NCBI GenBank assembly: GCA_027886185.1
Contig: WOAB01000595.1
Span: forward strand, 5,022,001 to 5,086,000
Reading direction: 5' to 3'
DNA: 64,000 nucleotides
Source of the DNA: Rheum nobile
Taxonomy: Eukaryota > Streptophyta > Magnoliopsida > Caryophyllales > Polygonaceae
Positions 1-10,522 of the stretch are shown here, piece after piece. Both the position numbers and the translations under genes were made by a program. The notes beneath the pieces were generated by a model, which saw only the letters and a list, made by a program, of their open reading frames with translations, made no database searches and was not told where the DNA came from. How positions within the stretch are numbered: the first letter of the stretch is position 1; each line of letters starts with the position of its first letter.

Positions 1-410
1 CATCGATTTGATCCTCTCATGGCCTATAATACCATAAATATGTTGTGGGACTTCATTGAGGCCAAACCCTCTTCATGAACATTGGTTGCTTTGTAACTAA
101 ATTGTAATAGTGCAAACGCTTAACACTTGATGGAGGATAAAGGGTGATTTATTTATTCAATATGATGCAGTATGCCAAACTTAAGTAAGAAAACTAGCAT
201 TACTTCATTTCAATTAACTTATAAAGCAATTGATTTCTAAGGCAATGATAATAAATATACCTTCTAGAGTGACAAGTCGTGTACATTGTAAGGACATGAT
301 AAGTGTCAGAAAGTACAGGATAATGAGGAGAATGGAATTGTAAAATTTCTTTTAATAATGTTGGTGATAAATGAAGTTGTAAGACATCGATTTGATCCTC
401 TCACGGCCTG
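1..410. repeat. Tandem repeat array, left part (about 385-bp unit)
   Basis: The words CATCGATTTGATCCTCTCA at position 1 and again at 386 mark one full unit of about 385 bp and the first 25 bp of a second. The second unit is cut at 410 by the LTR of element D and resumes at 28891 on the far side. No coding potential is visible. Long tandem units like this are typical of satellite DNA or of repeats inside a larger element; which one cannot be told from about 2.6 units. Confidence 0.7.
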
Positions 411-1320
411 TGTTTTGGGCAGATTTCTTATCGTGACTCTATCCGCTTAATTGTGGAGTATAGGATCAAGGGTTACAAATTTGATAAAGAAAGAACGAGT
501 TGATCGTAAGAAACATAAGGATTATGCTTTTGGAAGATTCGTGTGAATGTGTCTTACAAGATATCGTTACCCCCTTATATAGAGGTCCAAGGGTAGTCCT
601 ATAAGGAATATGATCTTACCGTAAAGATAGAGATATTTTTTTAGCTTGGAATTTAGATAAGATAAGTAGGGGTGTTGATCCGGTCCGGACCGGACCGGAT
701 TTTTTCAAAAATGTGGACCATAGACCGGACCGGTCTTATTCGGTCCGGTCCGGTCTAAGACCGGATTAGACCGGATATTATTTTTTTTTAAATAAATTCT
801 TATTTAATATCTAAAAAAACATTTATACTCCTAACTTATTAACTTAAAGAAAATATCCATAAAAAAACATTTAAACTCCTAACTTAATTTTTTTTATAAA
901 AAAACCGGTCCAGACCCATTTTTTTTGGGTTTGGACCGGAACCGGATTAAGGAAAAAAGTTGGACCGGAGACCGGACCGTATTTTCACCGGTCCGGTCCG
1001 GGCAAGATTTGAACAGCCCCTAAAGATAAATATACATGGTACAACATAGTTCCTTCTATTGGATAAAGAAAATATATCTCCCAACCGACATAAGCCTTGA
1101 CGCGCAAGTGATGCCAACTGTCGCAATCCTCCGAGATAAGGGTGCGCTATATTAGGATAGAAGATCTTCCCCAATGCGTCGTATAGCGCTTAGTCTTTGC
1201 AATCTTGTATGATGGTCATAGATAACATGTCTTCATCTGATCAACACTAGGTTCAATCTATCTTTTTCCATCTTGACGCGTCTGGACCTTCCACGTGGAC
1301 ACGATCCTAGGGCCCTAACA
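411..1320 (-). repeat. Element D 3' LTR (left)
   Basis: This LTR matches 28409-28890 from its first bases (AGATTTCNTATCGTGACNCTATCCGCT) to its last (ACGATCCTAGGGCCCTAACA). It is 910 bp against 482 bp for its partner because a 356-bp MITE sits at 667-1022 and about 100 bp after it (near 1040-1135) has no counterpart in the partner. Confidence 0.85.
667..1022. mobile_element. hAT-like MITE 1 (CCGG-rich)
   Basis: This 356-bp insert begins TAGGGGTGTTGATC and ends with the inverted form of TAGGGGCTGTTCAAATC. Both arms are built of repeated GGTCCGGACCGG words around an AT-rich core. It is flanked by 8-bp duplications, AAGATAAG (659-666) and AAGATAAA (1023-1030). The sister LTR at 28409-28890 shows the uninterrupted site with a single copy, so the insertion is directly demonstrated. 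An 8-bp duplication with TAGGGGTG ends is typical of hAT non-autonomous elements. It encodes nothing. Confidence 0.85.
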
Positions 1321-1580
1321 ATACCCCTAAGACATTTAGCAGGCAAATCGTCCTGCGTGTGGGAAACTTCTTCATTACGCCGTCTTGAAAATCGAAGCCC
1401 AGTCAATTTTTTTTTAAATCTCAAAAGCCAGTTCTATTTCCATTTAATGCAACACAATCTGGTTTTTTTTCTCCACATTTCTTCTACAACTTTCGTTTGC
1501 ACCTCTGCAACTTCACAAGTACAGTTGTCCCTCCTATTCTTTCATCTTCTTCACTGTCCTTCTCCTCGAAAACTCCTTCA

Positions 1581-2092
1581 ATGGCAGAAAACCATAACCT
1601 GCTCAATTCCCAAAACCGTGAGGGTGACCTTCCTCGTTTCTTCCATCAAGATATATTCTGAATGATCCTTATAAACGCCCCTCTTCTATCACCAATCTCG
1701 AAGCTTACATTGCGGCCATAAGATCTCCTGAAAATACGAAGGTTTTGGTGCCTGACGCTTCGGTTTTACCCAATCATTTATGTATTGGCTGGATTTGTAT
1801 GTTTGAGTACCCATTCCAAATATATCACCGTCTTCCCTTCTCACCCTTTATGCGCTCCTTTCTAGTCGTCTTGGACATAGGAATATGCCAAATCCTTGCA
1901 CAAATCTCGGGGGATCTTCCTCACCTTTAACCAGATCATTGCCAAACACAACATCCCTTTTCGATCTAGGACCTCCTCCATTCGTACTCCATTGCCCTAT
2001 GCGGTCAGGGTCTCATCATTCTGAAGCTCCGGCAAAAAAAACCAGCCTTGGTGATTGATGCGGTGAAGAATGACCGTGGATGGTCTAAACGT
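1581..2092 (+). pseudogene. Element D antisense gene, first part (Transposase_28-like)
   Basis: Reading starts at the ATG at 1581. With one or more frame changes it gives a protein homologous to the antisense gene of element E (56907-57524). Shared blocks are CMFEYPFQIYHRLPF here against CFFEYPFRISHSFPF in E, and LKLRQKKPALVIDAVKNDRGW here against FKLRLRRDRKPLALN and NDHGW in E. Plant proteins of this kind are grouped as a putative gypsy-type transposon protein family (Transposase_28); the family name is recalled, not searched. The gene runs opposite to D's gag-pol, and its ATG lies 260 bp inside the 3' LTR. Element C interrupts it after 2092, and the last 90 bp (2003-2092) are repeated on the far side. 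Stops and frameshifts make it a relic. Confidence 0.6.
2003..2092. repeat. 90-bp direct duplication flanking element C, left copy
   Basis: This copy runs from GGTCAGGGTCTCATC to GGATGGTCTAAACGT and is repeated at 24749-24838 with one base changed. It is coding sequence of D's antisense gene, present on both sides of element C, and far longer than the 5-bp duplication that integrase normally leaves. Confidence 0.85.
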
Positions 2093-3589
2093 ACCCACAA
2101 GTGTATGGGGTCAGTTGTAGCTGTTCAAGTGTCGTTCCCACGAGGACAATGTAGTACCTTTTGTAACTAAACTGGTAAGCTAAGCCGTAAGAAAGATTTG
2201 TTTGATTAAGCTAAGAAATGAGTGTTGCAAATATAAGTAAATTCAAAGGATGGAAATTATCTAGGATTAAGGATCCCCACAATAATGCCTTGGTAAACTT
2301 AAGTGTGTTTATCTTAGAATAACATGAACTCGCTTGACGGTAAGTTATCAAATATCTCTACTAATTCCTTTCAGACAATAGTAGATGTATCTAAACTCCA
2401 ACTAACAATCGCTGTCGCGCAAAGCTAATCAAATTTAGACCCCTTGAGCACTTAGAATCTAGGATAAAACCGGGTTAACATTCACTTTCGTGCTCCGCTA
2501 ATTCCACTAACCTAGGGTTTCTATGATAACTTAGAACTCCGCAAGAACAAACAAGTTTATTCAGGTTCAATTCTTAGTAATTCCAACAATAGTAATCTCC
2601 TTTCAGACTCATACCTTGTCTAATTTCATTCATTAGGTTTCTCCTTTCAGACTCAACCTAATAGAATTCTAATTGATAAATTACCAATAGCAATATGAAC
2701 CCTAGAATTGAATCAAATGAGAACTCATGCTACCAATTCAGACAAACACAATTTGCAAGTCTACCAATTCATTATTGGGATCACCCCAACCCTAGATAAA
2801 AGGGGTTTAGCCTAGCATGCTTGGAGAATCAATCAAAAGCATTGTATGAATAAGAGAAATCATTCAAATAGATAAAAAGAAGAGAAATACTTGTTTGGAT
2901 CCAAGAACAATCTCCAATCTTCAACAATCTTCAAGAAAACTCAACCAAAACACAACTAGTTTTTTTAGAGAGTGTTTGTTCAGAGCAAAATAGCATAGGA
3001 TCCCCAAGTTTTCCCAAAAAAACTGATAAAAAGGAGCAATAGGCATTTCAGCAAGCCAAAAGAAACGTTATGGACCACGACTCGGTCCATAACTCGGTCG
3101 CGTTGTGGGCCAAGTTGTCGTCTGTTTTCCCTCCTCTTCAGTAGCTTCGACCCAGTTCTCTAACTCGGTCCTCAACTCGGCCGAGTTGTGGACCGAGTTG
3201 TTGTCTGTTCTACCTTCTCTTCACTAACTCGGCCTAGTTTGCTGACTCGGTCCACAACTCGGCCGAGTTGTGGACCGAGTTGTTGTCTGTTCTGCTTCGT
3301 CTTCACTAGCTCGACCGAGTTTCCATTTCGAACTCTTCTCGTTTGATCTTGGCACTTGTATTTCGACCTTGGCGCCATCCCTTCGAGTCATCCACTCGAA
3401 CATCTTCACTGGTAACTCTTTATCTTCAAAACCGCCTCCAAACGATCCTGAAATCACAAAAACACAAGAGTAGATTCCGAACACTACAAATTCTATGAAA
3501 ACCAAATAAAACTAAAATAAAAAAGGAGCAAAACAAACCTATTTAGGAGAAATAAACATGATCTAAACTAGCCTAAATGCATGCTATCA
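2093..3589 (-). repeat. Element C 3' LTR (left)
   Basis: This 1497-bp LTR is homologous to 23360-24748, for example CAAGTGT..TCAGTTGTAG near 2098 and 23383 and TTCCTTTCAGACNATAGTA near 2366 and 23667. In minus reading it starts TGATAGCATGCATTT at 3589. Its far end is incomplete: the last 15-20 bp seen in the partner (ending GTTTTAGCCACATCA) are replaced by sequence of the 90-bp duplication. The two LTRs are clearly diverged, so C is old. Confidence 0.82.
3079..3330. repeat. 83-bp palindromic tandem repeats in the LTR
   Basis: Three units start at 3079, 3162 and 3244 (period about 83 bp). Each is built on a self-complementary core, ACTCGGTCC-ACAACTCGGCC with GAGTTGTGGACCGAGTT, followed by GTTGTCTGTTCT. 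The core can form a hairpin. A related copy lies outside the LTR at 6842-6962. The matching part of the other LTR lacks these units. Confidence 0.75.
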
Positions 3590-4956
3590 AAATCCCCCAG
3601 GCTTGAACCTTGCTTGTCCCAAGCAAGTACATGACGATGAGTCCACGAAACATGTAATAGCCGTTTCTATCCAAAAGACATATGAAGAATAACCATGAAA
3701 GGCCAAACAAACGAAAAATTCCGTCCTAGCATGCTTCTCAATCAATGACAAGAGTACAATCAGTTCATCCACTCTAGACCTCACTAGAATAAAAAACAAG
3801 TCACTCACACTCATGTGTTTAGGCATGTGTTTCACTCAATATCAATTCTCAACTTTGAATGCTAACTACCATAAGCTTGCAACAGTATTCTTAATCTCCA
3901 CCACTAAAGACCATGCACACAACAAAAATCATGAGGGCTTTTCCAAGGTTGTAATGGGGCTAAGGTATAACATAGGGCATAAGAATATTTAGGCCATGAG
4001 GAGCTAAATTCGGGGAAGAGGATCTTACCAAGACAACACCAAGCGAAAATAACATTTAATTGAATTTCAACCTTCAAACCCATACAACTTAACCCTTACA
4101 TATGACATGGTCTCCTTTCTTTTACTTAACTTCTTCTTCTTCTTTATTTCAATCTCTCTTTTTTTTTCTTTTTTTTTTTTAAGAAGAAACATGGATAGGA
4201 GACACATTACAAATTTATACACATTTCTAACCACCATATATGTAACCTCCCCCAAGCTTGGCTAAAATCCACTCTAGCAACAACAATTCAACTATCCTAA
4301 TCCCCGGATGGGAAGGATGAACTTAGAGGCTCGGTATGCTTTTGTGGAGCTTCCAAAGAAAAGGCAATAAAGGCACAACGGGCTTCAAGCAAAGGATACA
4401 TGAATAGGGTGGCCAATGATGAAAAGGGTTAATAAAAACAATGCCTCAATCCTATTAATGTCATGCACATAAGTCGTGAGCGTGGCCTCAAAGAAGATAT
4501 TAATGCAAGTTCTAGAGTTAGCACACAAAGAGAGTTCACACACATGGAGAAAACGATAGGACTTTTGCAAATGTAGTCCAAGAAAGGCAAACAAGCTCAC
4601 CAGGACATTTGTCTAGAGTGTTGGTTCTAACGTATCTTAGTCAAAGTCCACATGCTCAGGTCATTGTCGTGGGTTTGATCAATCATATCACATTCACCAT
4701 GCGGTTGCAATATTAACAGCTAAAGCATATTAAGAGGATTCATGGTACATGTACTGTTATAAGAACCCACAAAGGATCAAGCAGGGCGAATATGCAACTA
4801 ACACAAAAGGGAAACTAATCACAAATATTCAAATGCAACTAATCATGCAAACTACATGCAATGCAAAATGAAAATACTCCCATCCCCCAAGCTTGAAACC
4901 TACATTGCCCAATGTAGAGAGTAAAAGTTAAGGAAGAGAAAGTACTCACAATGAAA
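3590..4956 (-). other. Element C 3' untranslated region and polypurine tract
   Basis: This non-coding stretch lies between the env-like ORF and the 3' LTR. In minus reading the tract CTGGGGGATTT (3590-3600) sits directly against the LTR start TGATAG and is the likely plus-strand primer. A similar CCCCCAAGCTTG motif recurs at 4250-4260 and 4883-4892. There is a T-rich tract at 4150-4180. I see no gene here. Confidence 0.65.
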
Positions 4957-6237
4957 CTACTCTTGTGGAGCTGGTGGAGGTCCGGGTTGCCAACTATGAA
5001 CGTCATCACGCAGATTATCAAAGCGGTTGTTGACGTCAGCATGCATATTATCCATGCGGGTGTTCATGGAAGCAAAACCAACCATCATGTCCTGCTGCAT
5101 AGACTCGATCATAGAATATAGATGCGGATCATGGCCATGTGAACTCTCAGCAGCTGGGTCATACTCATCATCATCATCCTCCTTACCGCCCTCTTCTTCG
5201 TCTTCCATGGGATCGTTCATTGGGGCGACTTTCAACTGGTCATGAGAGGGATCATAGGGAAGGGGAGCGACTTTCCAATTGGCCCGTTGTTGGAGCGAGG
5301 TCCGCTCGGGATTAGGGAGACAGAGTAGTCGCCCGCTCGAAGGAAGTGCCCAATACCAAGTGTTATGATACTGGTAAAGCAACTTCATATTGTTGAGCAA
5401 CGCAAAGCCAATGGGCTGTGGGGGAATACCATCACGGCGTCTGTCCACATTGATGTTGAAATGCCGAGCTAAGCGAGTCACCAACCCACCAATAGCTATG
5501 GCACCAGCCGCCTTATTGCTCACCAAACTCAAATGACCCAATAGGAAACCAGCAGAATTTATTTCATGGGTAAACAAGGCTGCACATAGGACTATGACCT
5601 CTTTCTTGGTGGCATTGTTCTCACCACCATCACCGCGGCCAAAAATAGTGTGTGCCATGAACCGATGAAAAATTCGAAGGCCCGGATTGCTAATGCTTGA
5701 GGCCTTTGTCCTTGCAGCATCATAGGTCCCTAATCCAATCTTTTGCCAGAACTCCCCTGTGCGACAGAAATCAGTTATGCTCCCTCCCCGAGGAACCCAC
5801 TCATCTGTGATGACAGGAAAACCGAATATCTCATTAGCAGTTTGCAAATCCAGTTCCCTGTCATCGTTCCCAAGATGGAATGTGCAAAGTCCCTCCGAGC
5901 ATCGTTGGCCTTTCATTACTTGAGATTCAAGAGTGCTCAGAAATTCCAGGGTGATGCCCTTATATGTCGGTTCCTGAAGCCGAAGGAAATTTGTCCAACA
6001 CAAACGCTCGGCCAACCACTCAATATCACCCCAGATACCCAAAGCATCTAGCAACTCGAAATCAAGATATCGAGTGGGGATCAACTTCCTCTTCTTGATA
6101 AGCTCGAACTGAGAGATGTGCTTTTGCAATGTGAAGTTGATACCAAGGGACTCGGGAGAGTCCTCTCCAACACGAGGAGGAGGAGGAAGAGGCCTAGAGG
6201 AGGATGCAAACGCTTTCTTTTGTCGTTTGGAAGACAT
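4957..6237 (-). CDS. Env-like ATHILA ORF of element C, intact
   Basis: This is an open frame of 427 codons from the ATG at 6237 (protein starts MSSKRQKKAF). An upstream ATG at 6297 would add 20 residues, but the downstream start gives the usual basic N-terminus. The core carries the pattern of the ATHILA ORF-1 family: RYLDFELLDALGIWGDIEWL, PTYKGITLEFLSTL, and a central stretch around LARHFNINVD. The C-terminal third has an acidic run (DPMEDEEEGGKEDDDDEYD) and then a heptad-like region with repeated Met and Asp. Family members lie between pol and the 3' LTR in Athila elements and are called env-like by position; their function is unproven. I see no convincing signal peptide from the chosen start. 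It is notable that this frame is unbroken while gag, RT and integrase are damaged. Confidence 0.8.
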   Translation of the reverse strand: MSSKRQKKAFASSSRPLPPPPRVGEDSPESLGINFTLQKHISQFELIKKRKLIPTRYLDFELLDALGIWGDIEWLAERLCWTNFLRLQEPTYKGITLEFLSTLESQVMKGQRCSEGLCTFHLGNDDRELDLQTANEIFGFPVITDEWVPRGGSITDFCRTGEFWQKIGLGTYDAARTKASSISNPGLRIFHRFMAHTIFGRGDGGENNATKKEVIVLCAALFTHEINSAGFLLGHLSLVSNKAAGAIAIGGLVTRLARHFNINVDRRRDGIPPQPIGFALLNNMKLLYQYHNTWYWALPSSGRLLCLPNPERTSLQQRANWKVAPLPYDPSHDQLKVAPMNDPMEDEEEGGKEDDDDEYDPAAESSHGHDPHLYSMIESMQQDMMVGFASMNTRMDNMHADVNNRFDNLRDDVHSWQPGPPPAPQE

Positions 6238-7039
6238 GGTGCAAATCCGGCACCTACACACAAGGAGACAAGCAACAACAAGGCAAGGCAAAGCCACAAA
6301 TACGTCGTCTCGGCAAGGACGACCAACAACAATAGCACAAAGTTTGCCAACAAAGGCCCATAAGATATTAAAATAAAGCTAGACAATGATTTTACACGTG
6401 AACAAAACGACAAATTCAACTTGACACGAAATTAAGGCACAAATCAAGGTAATCTAACCAGCAAATACCCTCAATCTAACCAATATTCCTCCCCAATATA
6501 AGTAATTGCATCAATTTAGCATTAAACCCTAGAAATCAATTAAGCCAAAAGGGGGAAAAATTGTACCAAATCAAGTCTTCAAAACGGTGCTCACTGGCTG
6601 CTAGGGGGACCGGAGTGGTGGTGCAGCGGAGGCGACCAGAGCAGGGAGAAGGTTCATCAATGGTGTTCGCCGGAGGGCTAGGCGGGATGCGTGCTGACGG
6701 AGCAGCGGTCGAAGTTGGTGGCGGTGGTGAGCAGCGGCGACGCAGGAGAATGGTGGCGAGGAGAATGAAGCAGCAGCGAGGGGAATGAAGCAACAGCGGT
6801 GAGGGAATGGGAGAAAGAAAAGAAAGAAGGGAAAGAGAAAGAACTCGGTCGAGTTCTGTTTTTTTTTTTTTTACCAGAGAAGTGGACATATTGTAACTCG
6901 GTCCATAACTCGGTCGAGTTGTGGGCCGAGTTCTTTTCTGCTGGAAAAACTCGATCGAGTGAATTTTTTTTTAATTTTTTGATGGGTTGCCTCCATCCAG
7001 TGCTTGTTTAAGGTCATTAGCTTGACCTTCCATACCTTC
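6238..7039 (-). other. Element C spacer between integrase and env-like ORF
   Basis: No supported gene. The stretch 6590-6790 is GC-rich with GGCGGTGG/AGCAGCGG-type codon repeats, open in several frames on both strands, which reflects composition and not a conserved protein. The stretch 6842-6962 carries the same ACTCGGTCC..GAGTTGTGG..CCGAGTT palindromic words found in the left LTR at 3079-3330. Confidence 0.5.
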
Positions 7040-7487
7040 CTAGTGGCTCAGGTCAAGATAGAGAGAAGCGACCTTCTCAAATGGACCACCGACGATGTAT
7101 TTCGTTAAGCATTGTCCATTCACCTTGAATTGTCCCGTCTCTTCGCTCCATATCTCAATTGCACCATGTGGGTACACCTTTCGCACTTGGAACGGACCAC
7201 TCCATCTCGATCTTAGCTTGCCCGAAAAGAGTCTCAATCGAGAGTTGAATAGCAAGACAAGATCATCTTCATGAAATTATTTTGGCACAATATGCTTGTC
7301 ATGCCATCTCTTAGTTCTCTCCTTGTAGATCCGAGCATTCTCATAAGCATCCAACCTCAACTCCTCCAACTCTTGCAATTGCAACATTCTCTTCTCACCG
7401 ACTGCTTTCATGTCATAGTTGAACAATTTAATCGCCCAATAAGCTTTATGCTCTAACTCGATCGGGAGATGACAAGACTTCCCATAC
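7040..7487 (-). pseudogene. Element C integrase, C-terminal part
   Basis: Reading from 7487 down, the frame gives VYGKSCHLPIELEHKAYWA, then ELEELRLDAYENARIYKERT, RWHDKHIVPK, a stop, and LFNSRLRLFSGKLRSRWSGP through IEIWSEETGQFKVNG. These are the conserved end of the Athila integrase: the region after the catalytic core and the GKLRSRWSGPF chromatin-proximal domain. The preceding codons (ending TPFRL) lie at 13329-13424, on the other side of element A. The split falls exactly at A's target site CTAGT, so A's insertion alone separates these two pieces. An in-frame TAA after HIVPK is a further lesion. Confidence 0.82.
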
Positions 7488-7492
7488 ACTAG

Positions 7493-8416
7493 TGTTGGAT
7501 CGTTAGAGTTACGTCTGAGGGAACAAAGGCTTTGTTCCCACAGAAGGCACAGCGGATTAAAAACAACAAGAAAGATAATGAACGAACTCACGATATATAG
7601 TGGAAACCCTGATTGGCAAAACTAGGTTCTCAAGGAAAAACCACTACCTTCAAGCTTCTGCTTGAGAGGATTTTGAAGCGTCTACTTGTCTTATTGATTT
7701 CTTGTTCGATTACACTTGTATCCTGGACTTCAACCTCTAGACTTCCCACCTAGATTTGAAACCTCTTCTTCAACGATGAATCGAACTCAACCCTCAAAGA
7801 CTTACAAACACTTCACTCTCTTTTTCTTCTCAACTGAACGCTCTCAGTTCTTCTTTTTCCTCGTCGTGGTTACATAGAAATGAATCCCACATTCCCATAT
7901 AAATACAACTCGACCAAACCCTAATCATAACAAGATAATCCTATCTTCCTAAACTTGGTAACAAGATGATATTAATTGATTTGAAGAATATTATCTTAAC
8001 AACCGATATTATCTAAGGAAATAATTCCTAAGATAACATTAACGGATTAAGATAAGATTCTTCTCTCTCCAAATATATTATCTTAGGAAAGTTTTCCTAA
8101 GATAACACATTTGGATTCTCTCTCCAAATCTTCTTTTCGGCGAGATCCTTCCAGCCGAAATCCTATCCTTTGACCGCGTGATTCTCCGTGATTTGTTTCC
8201 ATAATCATCACGCTGGATTTCTTCCTTCCATTCGCAGCTTTGATCTTGTTCGTCACTATTGTTCCTTGAGAGGTAACAAAGCACATGAACAAAGCTTTGT
8301 TTCCTCTGCGATCCTTTGCTGCAATGGTTCCCTGAGATAAATGTCTTTGTTCCTGAAACACTTAGTACCCAGATTAGTTGAATGTTTGTTACCATCAAAA
8401 CCTAAAGAATTCAACA
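7493..8416 (-). repeat. Element A 3' LTR (left)
   Basis: On the minus strand it starts TGTTGAATTCTTTAGG at 8416 and ends CGATCCAACA at 7493. It is 924 bp, the same length as its partner. A TATA-like TATTTATATGG lies near 7893-7906 in minus reading. Confidence 0.95.
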
Positions 8417-10030
8417 AATTCCCCCTTTTTGATGGTGACAAACACCCTTGACAATAAAGCATACACGTACGAGATAAAGACAGTTATGGAGAGAAAGTCT
8501 TCCCACTAAGGCAGTATTAGTTCCCCCTCAACACAACAACATATGAAACCATGTTCTGTTCCCCCTTAACCAAAGCTACCTGTCATTTTCCCCCTTTTGG
8601 CATCATCAAAAACATAAGTAAAGAGATAGAGAGAAAAAGACCACATCACGATAAGCAAAATAACTCCTTTTGCATTAGATTGAAACGCACAAACATAGAC
8701 TGCATGTAAAGACAACAACAAAATGAGCACATGTAACACATATGATTAACATGCCAATCATTGCAAACACATGAAACAGAAGCAAAGAAAAGCAAAGTAG
8801 TAGGGGAAGATGTGTTGGGAACAAAAGAGGGATTGGTTAGCTAGAGAAAGACGAATCAAGCACCACTGGTGCCTGCAGAGGGAGCTGAAATATGAATAGC
8901 AATTTAGGCATTCACTTACTCCGTAAGACGCCTTTGTTGTTCTGCCAACAGAGATATTGCACGAGACGAACTTCTCACGGTCATTCCTCAAATCAGATTC
9001 CACCTTTTGTTCCCCCTCAGAGTCTGCACCTTCAGACTCTTCTTCCTCCACACCAGCTTCCATCTCATGTCTAACCTTGACCCAACCAACACCTTCTTGT
9101 AACACAAACTACTCCTTGTGTAGGTTACAAGCCTCCAACCACCAGTAGAAGAAGGATCCATTGGTCGCCTCTTTGTGTACCTTCGTGTGTTCCATTTTTT
9201 TTTTTTTTTTTTTTTTTGGAACAGTACAAGGGAGCGATAAGGTAACTTTGCTGAAGTCACCATATAGGTAGGAGGGGAGTAACCACGAGAATCATTCTCC
9301 ATATCTTTTCAAGTGCAAAGGGTATTACTCCAAATCCTCCTCTTTCCTTCTTTTTCCAAGATCACAACAAATAAGATATCTTCCAAAAATAGATCTTGTA
9401 AAAGATTCTATCCAAATCCATCAAAGCCCACAAAATCTCAAGCACAACAACCATCACGCAACCACCACATCACCTTTTATGCACGAACACTTCTCAAGCA
9501 GTTGCAAGCCATCATTACACATCATACCTGTCAAATCTCAGCCACAGACCACAGAGGCGACAATTCGTATTCTCGACTTTTCGAAAAAAATAGAGGAGTG
9601 TGATGCGGGGGTAATGTTACCAGAGAGGGTACAAAGAACATCACACATAAACATATACGAGAATTTTTAATAATGTTTAATCATGAATGAGAGGCTCCCA
9701 GATGTGGATGATTAGAGGGGCTCATAGGAAGCATCAAGCATGATGGCTAAGGTAAGTTGTAGAGTCAACAATCATTTGGGCTTATAATGAGGGATCAATG
9801 CATCAAGTTGACTCTTTTAGGCCGAAAGAAAGCTGAATCATGTATTAACAAGATAGTATAGAGAATCATGCATGAGATTTTGCACATAAGTGAAGTATTA
9901 GCATGAGTCTAAGCAAGGCATTCAACAAATGATCAAGAGAATGAATGCAGATCAAGACATGATGATTAACCATTCACACTTTACCATGTAATTTAGCCAA
10001 TCATCGAGGGAACACACGATAGACATAAGG
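8417..10030 (-). other. Element A 3' region with polypurine tract
   Basis: This long region between the RNase H tail and the 3' LTR is homologous, in inverted orientation, to 16506-17894 of element B. The tract next to the LTR (8417-8435) reads CACCATCAAAAAGGGGGAA in minus direction, the usual SIRE form. A second GGGGGAAAATGACAG motif sits near 8580-8600. A run of 23 T lies at 9195-9217. A short frame (8990-9105, minus) with EEEESEGADSEGEQ and DREKFVS..VGRTTKASYG is shared with element B and is the only coding-like part. Confidence 0.7.
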
Positions 10031-10282
10031 TTAAGGGAACAAACCAGGCTCCGTATGAAACTGAATGTAGAGTTCCCCAATTAGTGCCCTAATGAGAAAA
10101 TTGGCGTTCTTATTCTTTGTTCCACGAAATTCCTTGGATGTCAATCTTTCTCTGCATAGTGATGCCTTATCTCGATGTACATGGTACCTGAGTGTACAAA
10201 CACGGAACACTTCAGTCATTAAGTCCTTATCCACATATCCATTTCTTTTACCTTTGTCACCAAGCCTTTGAGTCTCAAACAT
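10031..10282 (-). pseudogene. Element A RNase H C-terminal remnant
   Basis: The end of this 83-codon frame, EFRGTKNKNANFLIRALIGE through QFHTEPG, lines up with the last residues of element B's RNase H (DFCGTKDQIVDIFTKALNRE, EQFRMELG). It is the surviving 3' end of the pol gene. Between it and gag, protease, integrase and RT are missing. It is too diverged to be functional. Confidence 0.6.
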
Positions 10283-10522
10283 TCCTGTAGAAGTGAGGTG
10301 AGACTCGCTTTGTTACCTGTAAGGTAACTGAACTTAATACGAGTGAAATACCGGGAACTTTCCTCACTTTATCCTGCACAGAAAGAGTTAGTTCTTGCGA
10401 ACCCAGACAAGCTTATGCTTTCTGGGTGTGGGAGCAACATATTTGATTTCTGGAGGTTTAGCATTCATTTTCTCCCTAGTGGTTCGAGCAAGTTCCTCAT
10501 TGTGTTTCTTCATCAGGCACTC

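Noticed and set aside
6536..6889. Open frames on both strands in the GC-rich stretch of element C
   Set aside because: They are low-complexity Arg/Gly/Pro-rich translations without conserved motifs, overlapping on both strands. The stretch is spacer between integrase and the env-like ORF.
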